Shown here: piece after piece, positions 47,075 through 59,858 of the stretch
Layout: each line of letters begins with the position of its first letter
Position numbering within the stretch: the stretch's first letter is position 1
Assembly: GCF_029227915.1 (NCBI RefSeq)
Contig: NC_079887.1
Span: 18,165,650 to 18,229,649, forward strand
DNA length: 64,000 nt
From: Hydractinia symbiolongicarpus
Lineage: Eukaryota > Cnidaria > Hydrozoa > Anthoathecata > Hydractiniidae
Direction of reading: 5' to 3'
Notes under the pieces: model-generated
Told to the model about the DNA's origin: nothing
Databases searched by the model: none
What the model saw: the letters and a program-made list of their open reading frames with translations, nothing else
Made by a program: the position numbers and the translations under genes

Positions 47075-50000
47075 TACGTGATTTATGTGTAAGGCATTTA
47101 TTAGGCAGCAAAAGGCCATATTACAGCGTTTAGAGGCCTGTAAGCGTAGTTGACTGTGTTTTAAAGACATGACGCAATGGAAAACAATTTGGGACGTCGT
47201 AGTCTATAGAGAGTGGAAAGATTAGACCAATGGTGACCTGCGCAGGCACGTGAAACCACGTGATTTGCGTTGTAAGGCTCTTTTTAGGCATCAAAATGCC
47301 ACTTTACGGTCTTTAGAGGTCTGTAAGCGTAGTTGACATTGTTATAAAGCCATGGCGCAATGGAAAACGACTTGGGAAGTCTTAGTCCATTGAGAGTGGA
47401 AGGATTAGACCATTGTTAAACAGCGCAGGCATGTGGAACCACGTGCTTTACGTGTAAGGCCTTTATTAGGCATCAAAAGGCCATATTACAGCGTTTAGAG
47501 GCCTGTAAGCGTAGTTGACTGTGTTTTAAAGACATGACGCAGTGGATAACAATTTGGGACGTCGTAGTCTATAGAGAGTGGCAAGGTTAGACCAATGGTA
47601 ACCTGCGCAGGCACGTGAAACCACGTGATTTACGTGTAAGGCCTTTATTAGGTGTCAAAAGGCCATATGTGCGGGTAGTTGACTGTGTTTTAAAGACTTG
47701 GCGCAATGGAAAAAGACCTGGGACGTCGTAGTCTAATGAGAGTTGAAGGACTAGACCAATGATAACCTACGCAGGCACGTGGAATTACGTGATTTATGTG
47801 TAAGGCCTTTATTAGGCAGCAAAAGGCAATATTACAGCGTTTAGAGGCCTGTAAGCGTAGTTGACTGTGTTTTAAAGACATGACGCAATGGAAAACAACT
47901 TGGGACGTCGTAGTCTATAGAGAGTGGAGAGATTAGACCAATGGTAACCTGCGCAGGCACGTGAGTCCACGTGATTTACGTGTAAGGCCTTTATTAGGTG
48001 TCAAAAGGCCATATGTGCGGGTAGTTGACTGTGTTTTAAAGACTTGGCGCAATGGAAAAAGACCTGGGACGTCGTAGTCTAATGACAGTTGAAGGACTAG
48101 ACCAATGATAACCTACGCAGGCATGTGGAATTACGTGATTTATGTGTAAGGCCTTTATTAGGCAGCAAAAGGCCATATTACAGCGTTTAGAGGCCTGTAA
48201 GCGTAGTTGACTGTGTTTTAAAGACATGACGCAATGGAAAACAATTTGGGACGTCGTAGTCTATAGAGAGTGGAAAGATTAGACCAATGGTGACCTGCGC
48301 AGGCACGTGAAACCACGTGATTTGCGTGGTACGGCTCTTTTTAGGCATCAAAATGCCACTTTACGGTCTTTAGAGGTCTGTAAGCGTAGTTGACATTGTT
48401 ATAAAGCCATGGCGCAATGGAAAACGACTTGGGAAGTCTTAGTCCATTGAGAGTGGAAGGATTAGACCATTGTTAAACAGCGCAGGCATGTGGAACCACG
48501 TGCTTTACGTGTAAGGCCTTTATTAGGCATCAAAAGGCCATATTACAGCGTTTAGAGGCCTGTAAGCGTAGTTGACTGTGTTTTAAAGACATGACGCAGT
48601 GGATAACAATTTGGGACGTCGTAGTCTATAGAGAGTGGCAAGGTTAGACCAATGGTAACCTGCGCAGGCACGTGAAACCACGTGATTTACGTGTAAGGCC
48701 TTTATTAGGTGTCAAAAGGCCATATGTGCGGGTAGTTGACTGTGTTTTAAAGACTTGGCGCAATGGAAAAAGACCTGGGACGTCGTAGTCTAATGAGAGT
48801 TGAAGGACTAGACCAATGATAACCTACGCAGGCACGTGGAATTACGTGATTTATGTGTAAGGCCTTTATTAGGCAGCAAAAGGCCATATTACAGCGTTTA
48901 GAGGCCTGTAAGCGTAGTTGACTGTGTTTTAAAGACATGACGCAATGGAAAACAACTTGGGACGTCGTAGTCTATAGAGAGTGGAGAGATTAGACCAATG
49001 GTAACCTGCGCAGGCACGTGAGTCCACGTGATTTACGTGTAAGGCCTTTATTAGGTGTCAAAAGGCCATATGTGCGGGTAGTTGACTGTGTTTTAAAGAC
49101 TTGGCGCAATGGAAAAAGACCTGGGACGTCGTAGTCTAATGAGAGTTGAAGGACTAGACCAATGATAACCTACGCAGGCATGTGGAATTACGTGATTTAT
49201 GTGTAAGGCCTTTATTAGGCAGCAAAAGGCCATATTACAGCGTTTAGAGGCCTGTAAGCGTAGTTGACTGTGTTTTATAGACATGACGCAATGGAAAACA
49301 ATTTGGGACGTCGTAGTCTATAGAGAGTGGAAAGATTAGACCAATGGTAACCTGCGCAGGCACGTGAAACCACGTGATTTACGTGTAAGGCTCTTTTTAG
49401 GCATCAAAATGCCATTTTACGGTCTTTAGAGGTCTGTAAGCGTAGTTGACGGTGTTATAAAGCCATGGCGCAATGGAAAACGACTTGGGAAGTCTTAGTC
49501 CATTGAGAGTGGAAGGATTAGACCATTGTTAAACAGCGCAGGCATGTGGAACCACGTGCTTTACGTGTAAGGCCTTTATTAGGCATCAGAAGGCCATATT
49601 ACAGTGCTTAGAGGCCTGTAAGCGCAGTTGACTGTGTTTTAAAGACATGACGCAGTGGAAAACAACTTGGGACGTCGTAGTCCATTGACAGTGAAAGGAT
49701 TAGACCAATGGTAACCTGTGCAGGCACGTGGAACCACGTGATTTACGTGTAAGGCCTTTATTAGGTGTCAAAAGGCCATATTACAGTCTTTACAGGCCTG
49801 TGCGGGTAGTTGACTGTGTTTTAAAGACTTGGCGCAATGGAAAAGGACTTGGGACGTCGTAGTCTAATGAGAGTTGAAGGACTAGACCAATGATAACCTA
49901 CGCAGGCACGTGGAATTACGTGATTTATGTGTAAGGCCTTTATTAGGCAGCAAAAGGCCATATTACAGCGTTTAGAGGCCTGTAAGCGTAGTTGACTGTG

Positions 50001-51930
50001 TTTTAAAGACATGACGCAAAGGAAAACAATTTGGGACGTCGTAGTCTATAGAGAGTGGAAAGATTGGACAAATGGTAACCTGCGCAGGCACGTGAAACCA
50101 CGTGATTTACGTGTAAGGCTCTTTTTAGGCATCAAAATGCCACTTTACGGTCTTTAGAGGTCTGTAAGCGTAGTTGACATTGTTATAAAGCCATGGCGCA
50201 ATGGAAAACGACTTGGGAAGTCTTAGTCCATTGAGAGTGGAAGGATTAGACCATTGTTAAACAGCGCAGGCATGCGGAACCACGTGCTTTACGTGTAAGG
50301 CCTTTATTAGGCATCAAAAGGCCATATTACAGTGTTTAGAGGCCTGTAAGCGTAGTTGACTGTGTTTTAAAGACATGACGCAGTGGAAAACAACTTGGGA
50401 CGTCGTAGTCCATTGACAGTGAAAGGATTAGACCAATGGTAACCTGCGCAGGCACGTAAAACCACGTGATTTACGTGTAAGGCTCTTTTTAGGTATCAAA
50501 ATGCCATATTACGGCGTTTAGAGGCCTGTGCGGGTAGTTGACTGTGTTTTAAAGACTTGGCGCAATGGAAAAAGACTTGGGACGTCGTAGTCTAATGAGA
50601 GTTGAAGGACTAGACCAATGATAACCTACGCAGGCACGTGGAATTACGTGATTTATGTGTAAGGCCTTTATTAGGCAGCAAAAGGCCATATTACAGCGTT
50701 TAGAGGCCTGTAAGCGTAGTTGACTGTGTTTTAAAGACATGACGCAATGGAAAACAATTTGGGACGTCATAGTCTATAGAGAGTGGAAAGATTAGACCAA
50801 TGGTGACCTGCGCAGGCACGTGAAACCACGTGATTTACGTGGTAAGGCTCTTTTTAGGCATCAAAATGCCACTTTACGGTCTTTAGAGGTCTGTAAGCGT
50901 AGTTGACATTGTTATAAAGCCATGGCGCAATGGAAAACGACATGGGAAGTCTTAGTCCATTGAGAGTGGAAGGATTAGACCATTGTTGAACAGCGCAGGC
51001 ATGTGGAACCACGTGCTTTACGTGTAAGGCCTTTATTAGGCATCAAAAGGCCATATTACAGCGTTTAGAGGCCTGTAAGCGTAGTTGACTGTGTTTTAAA
51101 GACATGACGCAGTGGATAACAATTTGGGACGTCGTAGTCTATAGAGAGTGGCAAGGTTAGACCAATGGTAACCTGCGCAGGCACGTGAAACCACGTGATT
51201 TACGTGTAAGGCCTTTATTAGGTGTCAAAAGGCCATATTACAGTCTTTAGAGGCCTGTGCGCGTAGTTCACTGTGTTTTAAAGACATGGCGCAATGGAAA
51301 ATGATTTGGGACGTCGTAGTCTATAGAGAGTGGCAAGGTTAGACCAATGGTAACCTGCGCAGGCACGTGAAACCACGTGATTTACGTGTAAGGCCTTTAT
51401 TAGGTGTCAAAAGGCATATTACGGCCTTCAGAGGCCTGTAAGAGTAGTTGACGGTGTTATTAAGCCTAGGCGCAAAGGACAACGACTTGGGAAGTCGTAG
51501 TCCATTGAGAGTGGAGGGATTAGACGAATGGTAAACAGCGCAGGCACGTGGAACCACGTGCTTTACGTGTAAGGCCTTTATTAGACATCAAAAAGCCATA
51601 TTACAGTGTTTAGAGGCCTGTGCTCGTAGTTGACTGTGTTTTAAAGACATGACGCAGTGGAAAACGATTTGGGACTTCGTAGTGCGTTGAGAGTGTAAGG
51701 ATTAGACCAATGGTAACATGCGCAGGCACGTGAAACCACGTGATTTACGTGTAAGGCTTTTATTAAGTGTCAAAAGGCATATTACTGTAAGAGTAGTTGA
51801 CGGTGTTATTAAGCCTAGGCGCAATGGAAAACGACTTGGTACGTCATAGTCTATTGATGGTGGAAGGATTAGACCAATGGTAACCAGCGCAAGCACGTGG
51901 AACCACGTGATTTAAGTGAAAGGCCCTTAC

Positions 51931-52057
51931 TAGCTGTCAAAAGGCCATTTTACGGTCTTTAGAGGTTGGAAAACGACTTGGGAAGTCTTAGTCCATTGAG
52001 AGTGGAAGGATTAGACCATTGTTAAACAGCGCAGGCATGTGGAACCACGTGCTTTAC
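51931..52057. repeat. 142-bp monomer, copy 2 counterpart
   Basis: The same 40-bp deletion as at 43,176, here after 51,966, at the expected offset of 8,790. Confidence 0.9.
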
Positions 52058-53055
52058 GTGTAAGGCCTTTATTAGGCTTCAAAAGGCCATATTACAGTGT
52101 TTAGAGGCCTGTAAGCGTAGTTGACTGTGTTTTAAAAACATGACGCAGTGGAAAACAACTTGGGACGTCGTAGTCCATTGACAGTGAAAGGATTAGACCA
52201 ATGGTAACCTGCGAAGGCACGTGGAACCACGTGATTTACGTACAAGGCTTTTATTAAGCATCAAAAGGCCATATTACAGTCTTTACAGGCCTGTGCGCGT
52301 AGTTGACTGCGTTTTAAAGACTTGGCGCAATGAAAAAAGACTTGGGACGTCGTAGTCTAATGAGAGTTGAAGGACTAGACCAATGCTAACCTGCGCAGGC
52401 ACGTGGAACTACGTGATTTATGTGTAAGGCCTTTATTAGGCAGCAAAAGGCCATATTACAGCGTTTAGAGGCCTGTAAGCGTAGTTAAGTGATTTTTAAA
52501 GACATGACGCAATGGAAAACAACTTGGGACGTCGTAGTCTATTGAGAGTGGAGAGATTAGACCAATGGTAACCTGCGCAGGCACGTGAAACCACGTGATT
52601 TACGTGTAAGGCTCTTTTTAGGCATCAAAATGCCATATTACGGTCTTTAGAGGCCTGTGCGCGTAGTTCGCTGTGTTTTAAAGACATGGCGCAATGGAAA
52701 ACGATTTGGGACGTCGTAGTCTATAGAGAGTGGCAAGGTTAGACCAATGGTAACCTGCGCAGGCACGTGGATCCACGTGCTTTACGTGTAAGGCCTTTAT
52801 TAGGCATCAAAAAGCCATATTACAGTGTTTAGAGGCCTGTGCGCGTAGTTGACTGTGTTTTTAAGACATGACGCAGTGGAAAACGATTTGGGACTTCGTA
52901 GTGCATTGAGAGTGTAAGGATTAGACCAATGGTAACATGCGCAGGCACGTGAAACCTCGTGATTTACGTGTAAGGCTTTTATTAAGTGTCAAAAGGCATA
53001 TTACGGCCTTCAGAGGCCTGTAAGAGTAGTTGACGGTGTTATTAAGCCTAGGCGC

Positions 53056-55237
53056 AATGGAAAACGACTTGGTACGTCGTAGTCTGTTGATGGTGGAAGG
53101 ATTAGACCAATGGTAACCAGCGCAAGCACGTGGCACCACGTGATTTAAGTGAAAGGCCCTTACTAGCTGTCTAAAGGCCATTTTACGGTCTTTAGAGGTC
53201 TGTAAGAGTAGTTGACGGTGTTATTAAGCCTACGCGCAATGGAAAACGACTTGGTACGTCGTAGTCTGTTGATGGTGGAAGGATTAGACCAATGGTAACC
53301 AGCGCAAGCACGTGGCACCACGTGATTTAAGTGAAAGGCCTTTATTAGGCATCAAAAGGCCATATTACAGTGTTTAGAGGCCTGTAAGCGTAGTTGACTG
53401 TGTTTTAAAGACATGACGCAGTGGAAAACAACTTGGGACGTCGTAGTCCATTGACAGTAAAAGGATTAGACCAATGGTAACCTGCGCAAGCACGTGGAAC
53501 CACGTGATTTACGTACAAGGCTTTTATTAAGCATCAAAAGGCCATATTACAGTCTTTACAGGCCTGTGCGCATAGTTGACATTGTTATAAAGCCATGGCG
53601 CAATGGAAAACGACTTGGGAAGTCTTAGTCCATTGAGAGTGGAAGGATTAGACCATTGTTAAACAGCGCAGGCATGTGGAACCACGTGCTTTACGTGTAA
53701 GGCCTTTATTAGGCATCAAAATGCCATATTACAGCGTTTAGAGGCCTGTAAGCGTAGTTCACTGTGTTTTAAAGACATGACGCAGTGGATAACAATTTGG
53801 GACGTCGTAGTCTATAGAGAGTGGCAAGGTTAGACCAATGGTAACCTGCGCAGGCACGTGAAACCACGTGATTTACGTGTAAGGCCTTTATTAGGTGTCA
53901 AAAGGCCATATTACAGTCTTTAGAGGCCTGTGCGCGTAGTTCACTGTGTTTTAAAGACATGGCGCAATGGAAAATGATTTGGGACGTCGTAGTCTATAGA
54001 GAGTGGCAAGGTTAGACCAATGGTAACCTGCGCAGGCACGTGAAACCACGTGATTTACGTGTAAGGCCTTTATTAGGTGTCAAAAGGCATATTACGGCCT
54101 TCAGAGGCCTGTAAGAGTAGTTGACGGTGTTATTAAGCCTAGGCGCAATGGAAAACGACTTGGTACGTCGTAGTCTGTTGATGGTGGAAGGATTAGACCA
54201 ATGGTAACCAGCGCAAGCACGTGGCACCACGTGATTTAAGTGAAAGGCCCTTACTAGCTGTCTAAAGGCCATTTTACGGTCTTTAGAGGTCTGTAAGAGT
54301 AGTTGACGGTGTTATTAAGCCTACGCGCAATGGAAAACGACTTGGTACGTCGTAGTCTGTTGATGGTGGAAGGATTAGACCAATGGTAACCAGCGCAAGC
54401 ACGTGGCACCACGTGATTTAAGTGAAAGGCCTTTATTAGGCATCAAAAGGCCATATTACAGTGTTTAGAGGCCTGTAAGCGTAGTTGACTGTGTTTTAAA
54501 GACATGACGCAGTGGAAAACAACTTGGGACGTCGTAGTCCATTGACAGTAAAAGGATTAGACCAATGGTAACCTGCGCAAGCACGTGGAACCACGTGATT
54601 TACGTACAAGGCTTTTATTAAGCATCAAAAGGCCATATTACAGTCTTTACAGGCCTGTGCGCATAGTTGACATTGTTATAAAGCCATGGCGCAATGGAAA
54701 ACGACTTGGGAAGTCTTAGTCCATTGAGAGTGGAAGGATTAGACCATTGTTAAACAGCGCAGGCATGTGGAACCACGTGCTTTACGTGTAAGGCCTTTAT
54801 TAGGCATCAAAATGCCATATTACAGCGTTTAGAGGCCTGTAAGCGTAGTTCACTGTGTTTTAAAGACATGACGCAGTGGATAACAATTTGGGACGTCGTA
54901 GTCTATAGAGAGTGGCAAGGTTAGACCAATGGTAACCTGCGCAGGCACGTGAAACCACGTGATTTACGTGTAAGGCCTTTATTAGGTGTCAAAAGGCCAT
55001 ATTACAGTCTTTAGAGGCCTGTGCGCGTAGTTCACTGTGTTTTAAAGACATGGCGCAATGGAAAATGATTTGGGACGTCGTAGTCTATAGAGAGTGGCAA
55101 GGTTAGACCAATGGTAACCTGCGCAGGCACGTGAAACCACGTGATTTACGTGTAAGGCCTTTATTAGGTGTCAAAAGGCATATTACGGCCTTCAGAGGCC
55201 TGTAAGGGTAGTTGACGGTGTTATTAAGCCTAGGCGC
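53056..55237. repeat. 6-mer (1,091 bp) expanded in duplication copy 2
   Basis: Copy 1 has one passage from the TGTTGATGG monomers (44,297) to the C-type monomer at 45,222. Copy 2 passes through the same six monomers twice, at an offset of 1,091 (52,921 to 54,012 to 55,103). The monomer at 54,012-54,272 is a hybrid. Its left part (to about 54,147) matches the monomer at 45,222, and its right part (GAAAACGACTTGGTACG) matches the one at 53,061. The crossover therefore lies left of about 54,147. The gain is six monomers less one base. Confidence 0.9.
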
Positions 55238-55310
55238 AAAGGACAACGACTTGGGAAGTCGTAGTCTACCGAGAGTGGAGGGATTAGACCAATGGTAACC
55301 TGCGCAGGCA

Positions 55311-57645
55311 CGTTGAACCATGTACTTTACCTGTAAGGCTTTTATTGGACATCACAAGGCCATACTACAGCGTTTGGAGGCCTGTGCGCGTAGTTGACGA
55401 AGTTGTAAAGAAATGGCCCAATGGAAAACGACTTGGGACGCCGTAGTCTATTGAGAGTAGAAGGATTAGATCAATGGTAACCTGCGCAGGCACGTGGAAT
55501 CACGTGATTTAAGTATAAGGCTTTTATTAAGCATCAAAACACCATATTACAGTCTTTAGAGTCCTCTACACGTAGTTGACGGTGTTATAAAGCCATGGCA
55601 CATTGGAAAACGACTTGGGACGTCTTAATCTATTGAGAGTGGAAGGATTAGACAAATGCTAACCTGCGCAGGCACGTGGAACCACGTGATTTACGTGTAA
55701 GACTTTTCTTACGCATCACAAGGCCATATTACAGCGTTTCGAGCCTGTGCGCGTAGTTGACGAAGTTGTAAAGAAGTGGCGCAATGGAAAACGACTTGGT
55801 ACGCCGTAGTCTAATGAGAGTAGAAGGATTAGATAAATGGTAACCTGCACAGGCACGTTGAATCACGTGATTTAACTGTAAGGCTTTTATTAAGCATCAA
55901 AACACCATATTACAGTCTTTAGAGGCCTCTACACGTAGTTGGCGGTGTTATAAAGCCATGGAGCAATGGAAAACGACTTGGCACGTCGTAGTCTAATGAC
56001 AGTAGAAGGATTAGATCAATGGTAATCTGAGCAGGCACGTGGAACCACGTGATTTAAGTGTCAGGCTTTTATTAAGCATCCAAACACCATATTACAGTCT
56101 TTAGAGGTCTGTACACGTAGTTGACGGTGTTATAAAGCCATGGCGCAATGGAAAACGACTTGGCACGTCGTAATCTATTGAGAGTGGAAGGAATAGACCA
56201 ATGGTAACCTGCGCAGGCACGTTGAACCACGTATTTTACGTGTAAGGCTTTTATTGGGCATCACAAGGCCATACTACAGTGTTTAGAGACCTGTTCGCGT
56301 AGTTGACGAAGTTGTAAAGAAATGGCACAATGGAAAACGAATTGGGACGCCGTAGTCTAATGAGAGTAGAAGGATTAGATCAATGGTAACCTGCGCAGGC
56401 ACGTGGAATCACGTGATTTAAGTGTAAGGCTTTTATTAAGCATCAAAACACCATATTACAGTCTTTAGAGCCCTCTACACGTAGTTGACGGTGTTATAAA
56501 GCCATGGCGCAATGGAAAACGACTTGGCACGTCGTAGTCTAATGACAGTAGAAGGATTAGATCAATGGTAACCTGAGCAGGCACGTGGAACCACGTGATT
56601 TAAGTGTAAGGCTTTTATTAAGCATCCAAACACCATGTTACTGTCTTTAGAGGTCTGTACACGTAGTTGACGGTGTTATAAAGCCATGGCGCAATGGAAA
56701 ACGACTTGGGAAGTCGTAGTCTACCGAGAGTGGAAGGATTAGACCAATGGTAACCTGTGCAGGCACGTTGAACCACGTGATTTAAGTGTAAGGCTTTTAT
56801 TAAGCATCAAAACACCATATTACAGTCTTTACATGCCTGTGCGCGTAGTTGACGAAGTTGTAAAGAAATGGCACAATGGAAAACGACTTGGGACGCCGTA
56901 GTCTAATGAGAGTAGAAGGATTAGATCAATGGTAACCTGCGCAGGCACGTGGAATAACGTGATTTAAGTGTAAGGCTTTCATTAAGCATCCAAACACCAT
57001 AATACAGTCTTTAGAGGTCTTTACACGTACTTGACGGTGTTACAAAGCCATGGCGCAATGGAAAACGACTTGGAAGTTTTAATCTATTGAGAGTGGAAGG
57101 ATTAAACCAATGGTAACCTGCGCAGGCACGTTGAACTACGTACTTTACCTGCAAGGCTTTTATTGGACATCACAAGGCCATACTACAGCGTTTACAGGCC
57201 TGTGCGCGGAGTTGACGGTGTTATAAAGCCATGGCGCAATAGAAAACGACTTGGCACGTCGTAGTCTAATGACAGTAGAAGGATTAGATCAATGGTAACC
57301 TGAGCAGGTACGTGGAACCACGTGATTTAAGTGTAAGGCTTTTATTAAGCATCCAAACACCATATTACTGTCTTTAGAGGTCTGTACACGTAGTTGACGG
57401 TGTTATAAAGCCATCACGCAATGGAAAACGACTTGGGACGTCTTAATCTATTGAGAGTGGAAGGATTAGACCAATGGTAACCTGTGCAGGCACGTGGAAC
57501 CACGTGATTTAAGTGTAAGGCTTTTATTAAGCATCCAAACACCAGATTACTGTCTTTAGATGTCTGTACACGTAGTTGACGGTGTTATAAAGCCATCACG
57601 CAATGGAAAACGACTTGGGACGTCTTAATCTATTGAGAGTGGAAG
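55311..57645. repeat. Family B monomers, second block, left part
   Basis: Bases 55,311-56,950 repeat the first B block at an offset of 9,881. Beyond 56,950 the array continues in family B without the switch to core monomers seen at 47,070. The arrangement at 56,950 onward is therefore the ancestral continuation, and the join at 47,070 is the derived one. Monomers near 57,400 and 57,590 share AAGCCATCACGCAATGG. Nothing other than satellite is present. Confidence 0.87.
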
Positions 57646-58204
57646 GATTAGATCAATGGTAACTTGCGCAGGCACGTGGAATCACGTGATTTAAGTGTAA
57701 GGCTTTTATTAAGCATCAAAACATCATATTACAGTCTCTAGAGGCCTCTACACGTAGTTGACGGTGTTATAAAGCGATGGCGCAATGGAAAATGACTTGG
57801 CACGTCGTAGTGTAATGACAGTAGAAGGATTAGGTCAATGGTAACCTGAGCAGGCACGTGGAACCACGTGATTTAAGTGTAAGGCTTTTATTAAGCATCC
57901 AAACACCATATTACAGTCTTTAGAGGTCTGCACACGTAGTTGACGGTGTTATAAAGCCATGGCGCAATGGAAAACGACTTGGGCCGATTTAATCTATTGA
58001 GAGTGGAAGGATTAGACCAATGGTAACCTGCGCAGGCACGTTGAACCACGTACTTTACCTGTAAGGCTTTTATTGGACATCACAAGGCCATACTACAGCG
58101 TTTAGGGGCCTGTGCGCGTAGTTGACGAAGTTGTAAAGAAATGGCACAATGGAAAACGACTTGGGACGCCGTAGTATAATGAGAGTAGTAGGATTAGATC
58201 AATG

Positions 58205-58248
58205 GTAACCTGCCCAGGCACGTGGAATCACGTGCCTGCGCAGGTTAC
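58205..58248. repeat. 44-bp foldback palindrome (one mismatch)
   Basis: Two 20-base inverted arms separated by GAAT. The arms read GTAACCTG..CAGGCACGTG and its reverse complement, with one mismatch (CCC in the left arm for CGC). The right arm replaces the normal 40 bases between CACGTG and TTACAGTC. The monomer is 30 bp shorter than usual. Confidence 0.92.
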
Positions 58249-59266
58249 AGTCTTTAGAGGCCTCTACACGCAGTTGACGGTGTTATAAAGCCATGGCGTA
58301 ATGGAAAACGACTTGGCACGTCGTAGTCTAATGACAGTAGAAAGATTAGATCAATGGTAACCTGAGCAGGCACGTGGAACCACGTGATTTAAGTGTAAGG
58401 CTATTATTAAGCATCCAAACACCATATTACAGTCTTTAGAGGTCTGTACACGTAGTTGACGGTGTTATAAAGGCATCACGCAATGGAAAACGACTTGGGA
58501 CGTCTTAATCTATTGAGAGTGGAAGGATTAGACCAATGGTAACCTGCGCAGGCACGTTGAACCACGTACTTTACCTGCAAGGCTTTTATTGGACATCACA
58601 AGGCCATACTACAGCGTTTACAGGCCTGTGCGCGTAGTTGACGAAGTTGTAAAGAAATGGCTCAATGGAAAACGACTTGGGACGCCGTAGTCTAATGAGA
58701 GTAGAAGGATTAGATCAATGGTAACTTGCGCAGGCACGTGGAATCACGTGATTTAAGTGTAAGGCTTTTATTAAGCATCAAAACATCATATTACAGTCTC
58801 TAGAGGCCTCTACACGTAGTTGACGGTGTTATAAAGCGATGGCGCAATGGAAAATGACTTGGCACGTCGTAGTGTAATGACAGTAGAAGGATTAGGTCAA
58901 TGGTAACCTGAGCAGGCACGTGGAACCACGTGATTTAAGTGTAAGGCTTTTATTAAGCATCCAAACACCATATTACAGTCTTTAGAGGTCTGCACACGTA
59001 GTTGACGGTGTTATAAAGCCATGGCGCAATGGAAAACGACTTGGGCCGATTTAATCTATTGAGAGTGGAAGGATTAGACCAATGGTAACCTGCGCAGGCA
59101 CGTTGAACCACGTACTTTACCTGTAAGGCTTTTATTGGACATCACAAGGCCATACTACAGCGTTTAGGGGCCTGTGCGCGTAGTTGACGAAGTTGTAAAG
59201 AAATGGCACAATGGAAAACGACTTGGGACGCCGTAGTATAATGAAAGTAGTAGGATTAGATCAATG

Positions 59267-59310
59267 GTAACCTGCCCAGGCACGTGGAATCACGTGCCTG
59301 CGCAGGTTAC
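59267..59310. repeat. 44-bp foldback palindrome, copy in the second 1,062-bp unit
   Basis: Same structure and same mismatch as at 58,205, at an offset of 1,062. The two were copied together with the higher-order unit. Confidence 0.92.
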
Positions 59311-59858
59311 AGTCTTTAGAGGCCTCTACACGCAGTTGACGGTGTTATAAAGCCATGGCGTAATGGAAAACGACTTGGCACGTCGTAGTCTAATGACAGT
59401 AGAAAGATTAGATCAATGGTAACCTGAGTAGGCACGTGGAACCACGTGATTTAAGTGTAAGGCTATTATTAAGCATCCAAACACCATATTACAGTCTTTA
59501 GAGGTCTGTACACGTAGTTGACGGTGTTATAAAGGCATCACGCAATGGAAAACGACTTGGGACGTCTTAATCTATTGAGAGTGGAAGGATTAGACCAATG
59601 GTAACCTGCGCAGGCACGTTGAACCACGTACTTTACCTGTAAGGTTTTTATTGGACATCACAAGGCCATACTACAGCGTTTAGAGGCATGTGCGCGTGGT
59701 TGACGAAGTTGTAAAGAAATGGCACAATGGAAAACGACTTGGGACGCCGTAGTCTAATGAGAGTAGAAGGATTAAATCAATGGTAACCTGCTCAAGCTCG
59801 TGGAATCACGTGATTTAAGTGTAAGGCTTTTATTAAGCATCAAAACACCACATTACAG

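Larger units (their letters stand above)
47070..56950. repeat. 9.5-kb tandem segmental duplication, copy 2 (9,881 bp)
   Basis: A direct repeat of 37,553-47,069. In the stretches I compared, single-base differences are sparse, roughly one per several hundred bases: CGTCATAG at 38,198 against CGTCGTAG, GTCTAGTAG at 42,832 against GTGCTCGTAG, and CAAAAGGCC near 44,927 against CAAAATGCC. Copy 2 lacks one 728-bp 4-mer (copy 1 has 40,304-41,759; copy 2 has only 49,821-50,548) and has one additional 1,091-bp 6-mer. It ends near 56,950, where GTGGAAT is followed by AACGTGATTTAAG. Confidence 0.95.
57646..59640. repeat. 6-mer higher-order repeat of family B, period 1,062 bp
   Basis: AACTTGCGCAGGC at 57,661 recurs at 58,723, and TACTTTACCT at 58,051 and 58,567 recurs at 59,113 and 59,629, all at an offset of 1,062. 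The unit is two b1-b2-b3 trimers: one of 546 bp and one of 516 bp, the latter shortened by 30 bp by its foldback monomer. Copies are nearly identical (for example CTGAGCAGG against CTGAGTAGG near 59,427). Copy two diverges after about 59,640. Confidence 0.9.

Noticed and set aside
81-55321. Dozens of minus-strand open frames of 63-91 codons, many nearly identical (e.g. 19,926-20,117; 20,656-20,847; 42,550-42,768)
   Set aside because: They recur with the monomer or HOR period, begin in one monomer and end in the next, and vary by monomer subtype. They vanish in family B, where stops occur. There is no protein domain, no ribosome-site context and no codon-type constraint. The 182-bp period is not divisible by three, so no long frame can persist. 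They are shadows of the repeat.
58205-58248. Inverted repeat as a transposon terminus or rho-independent terminator
   Set aside because: The arms are ordinary monomer sequence copied back on itself. There is no element body, no target-site duplication and no T-run.
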